Positions 8,111 to 8,204 of a stretch of DNA of 8,204 nucleotides are shown in pieces (the stretch's first letter is position 1; every line of letters begins with the position of its first letter). Under the pieces are notes generated by a model, which was not told the origin of the DNA, ran no database searches, and saw only the letters and a list, made by a program, of their open reading frames with translations. This DNA is from an uncultured Oscillospiraceae bacterium (GTDB lineage: Bacteria; Bacillota; Clostridia; Oscillospirales; Oscillospiraceae). The stretch lies in the NCBI GenBank assembly GCA_934635545.1, contig CAKTZN010000076.1:1-8204 (forward strand). Direction: 5' to 3'. A program made the position numbers and the translations under genes.

Positions 8111-8131
8111 TTACGCATACTATCACAGCAA
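8103..8131 (-). promoter_or_regulatory. Candidate promoter of the CxxC protein gene
   Basis: On the minus strand TTGCTG (8131-8126) is followed after exactly 17 bases by TATACT (8108-8103), a 5 of 6 match to the -10 consensus; the -35 matches only 3 of 6. Transcription would start near 8096, about 32 bases before the start codon. Confidence 0.5.
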
Positions 8132-8204
8132 TATCCTAAGAAGCCTCGAAAAAGCCTGTTATATCAACGGTTTCTCTCGCATAGATGGCGCTTACTACAC
8201 CACA
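8132..8204. other. Right-edge sequence with no identified feature
   Basis: About 70 bases of low GC (about 40% over 8081-8204), with no supported reading frame and no RNA gene seen. The short words AAGCCT (8141-8146 and 8153-8158) repeat, without further structure. It may be the upstream or downstream flank of a gene outside the window. Confidence 0.4.

Noticed and set aside
7604..8118. Word TTTACGCA near 7605, 7704 and 8110
   Set aside because: Only eight bases are shared and the flanks differ, so it is too short to call target duplications or attachment sites.

Overview
The window looks like chromosome from a high-GC anaerobic Firmicute, probably an Oscillospiraceae-type gut clostridium (Flavonifractor/Oscillibacter-like). 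This is inferred from strong AGGAGG-type ribosome sites, a methionine synthase whose reactivation domain is a separate protein, a YesM/YesN-like two-component pair, a PspC/DUF2975 membrane operon, a small CxxC protein, and GTAGGGGCGGAC-type intergenic hairpins. No species can be named from the sequence alone.

Left edge (1-91): the 3' part of a tRNA-Leu (anticodon CAG) with encoded CCA, closed by a perfect 13-bp terminator hairpin.

Operon 1 (about 155-6092, + strand): a good sigma-A-type promoter (TTGCCT-17-TATGAT) precedes five genes with no internal terminator. These are a DUF3786 protein, a standalone B12-dependent methionine synthase activation protein, a three-module MetH (homocysteine, pterin/folate, cobalamin) lacking the activation domain, a seven-helix LytS/YesM-like histidine kinase, and an AraC-type response regulator. 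MetH makes methionine from homocysteine and methyl-tetrahydrofolate. The upstream protein very likely supplies, in trans, the AdoMet-dependent reductive repair of oxidised cobalamin. The signalling pair is translationally coupled (ATGA) and appears to be co-transcribed with metH. A perfect 14-bp terminator ends the unit.

Operon 2 (about 6160-7570, + strand): five small integral-membrane proteins in tight succession. They are an unknown 64-aa protein, a PspC-domain protein, an unknown 61-aa protein, a DUF2975-like protein and an unknown 91-aa glycine-rich protein. It has the look of an envelope-stress or membrane-homeostasis cassette, but no PspA, kinase or DNA-binding partner lies inside it.

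Right part (7571-8204): a gene-free stretch holds a possible terminator, a perfect palindrome and three related GTAGGGG-type hairpins, one of them inverted. Convergent to operon 2 is a minus-strand gene for a 61-aa CxxC zinc-ribbon-like protein. Its promoter contains two identical AGTATACT palindromes 15 bp apart, a good candidate operator. GC content falls from about 65-70% in the operons to about 40% at the right edge. The last ~70 bases hold nothing I can identify.
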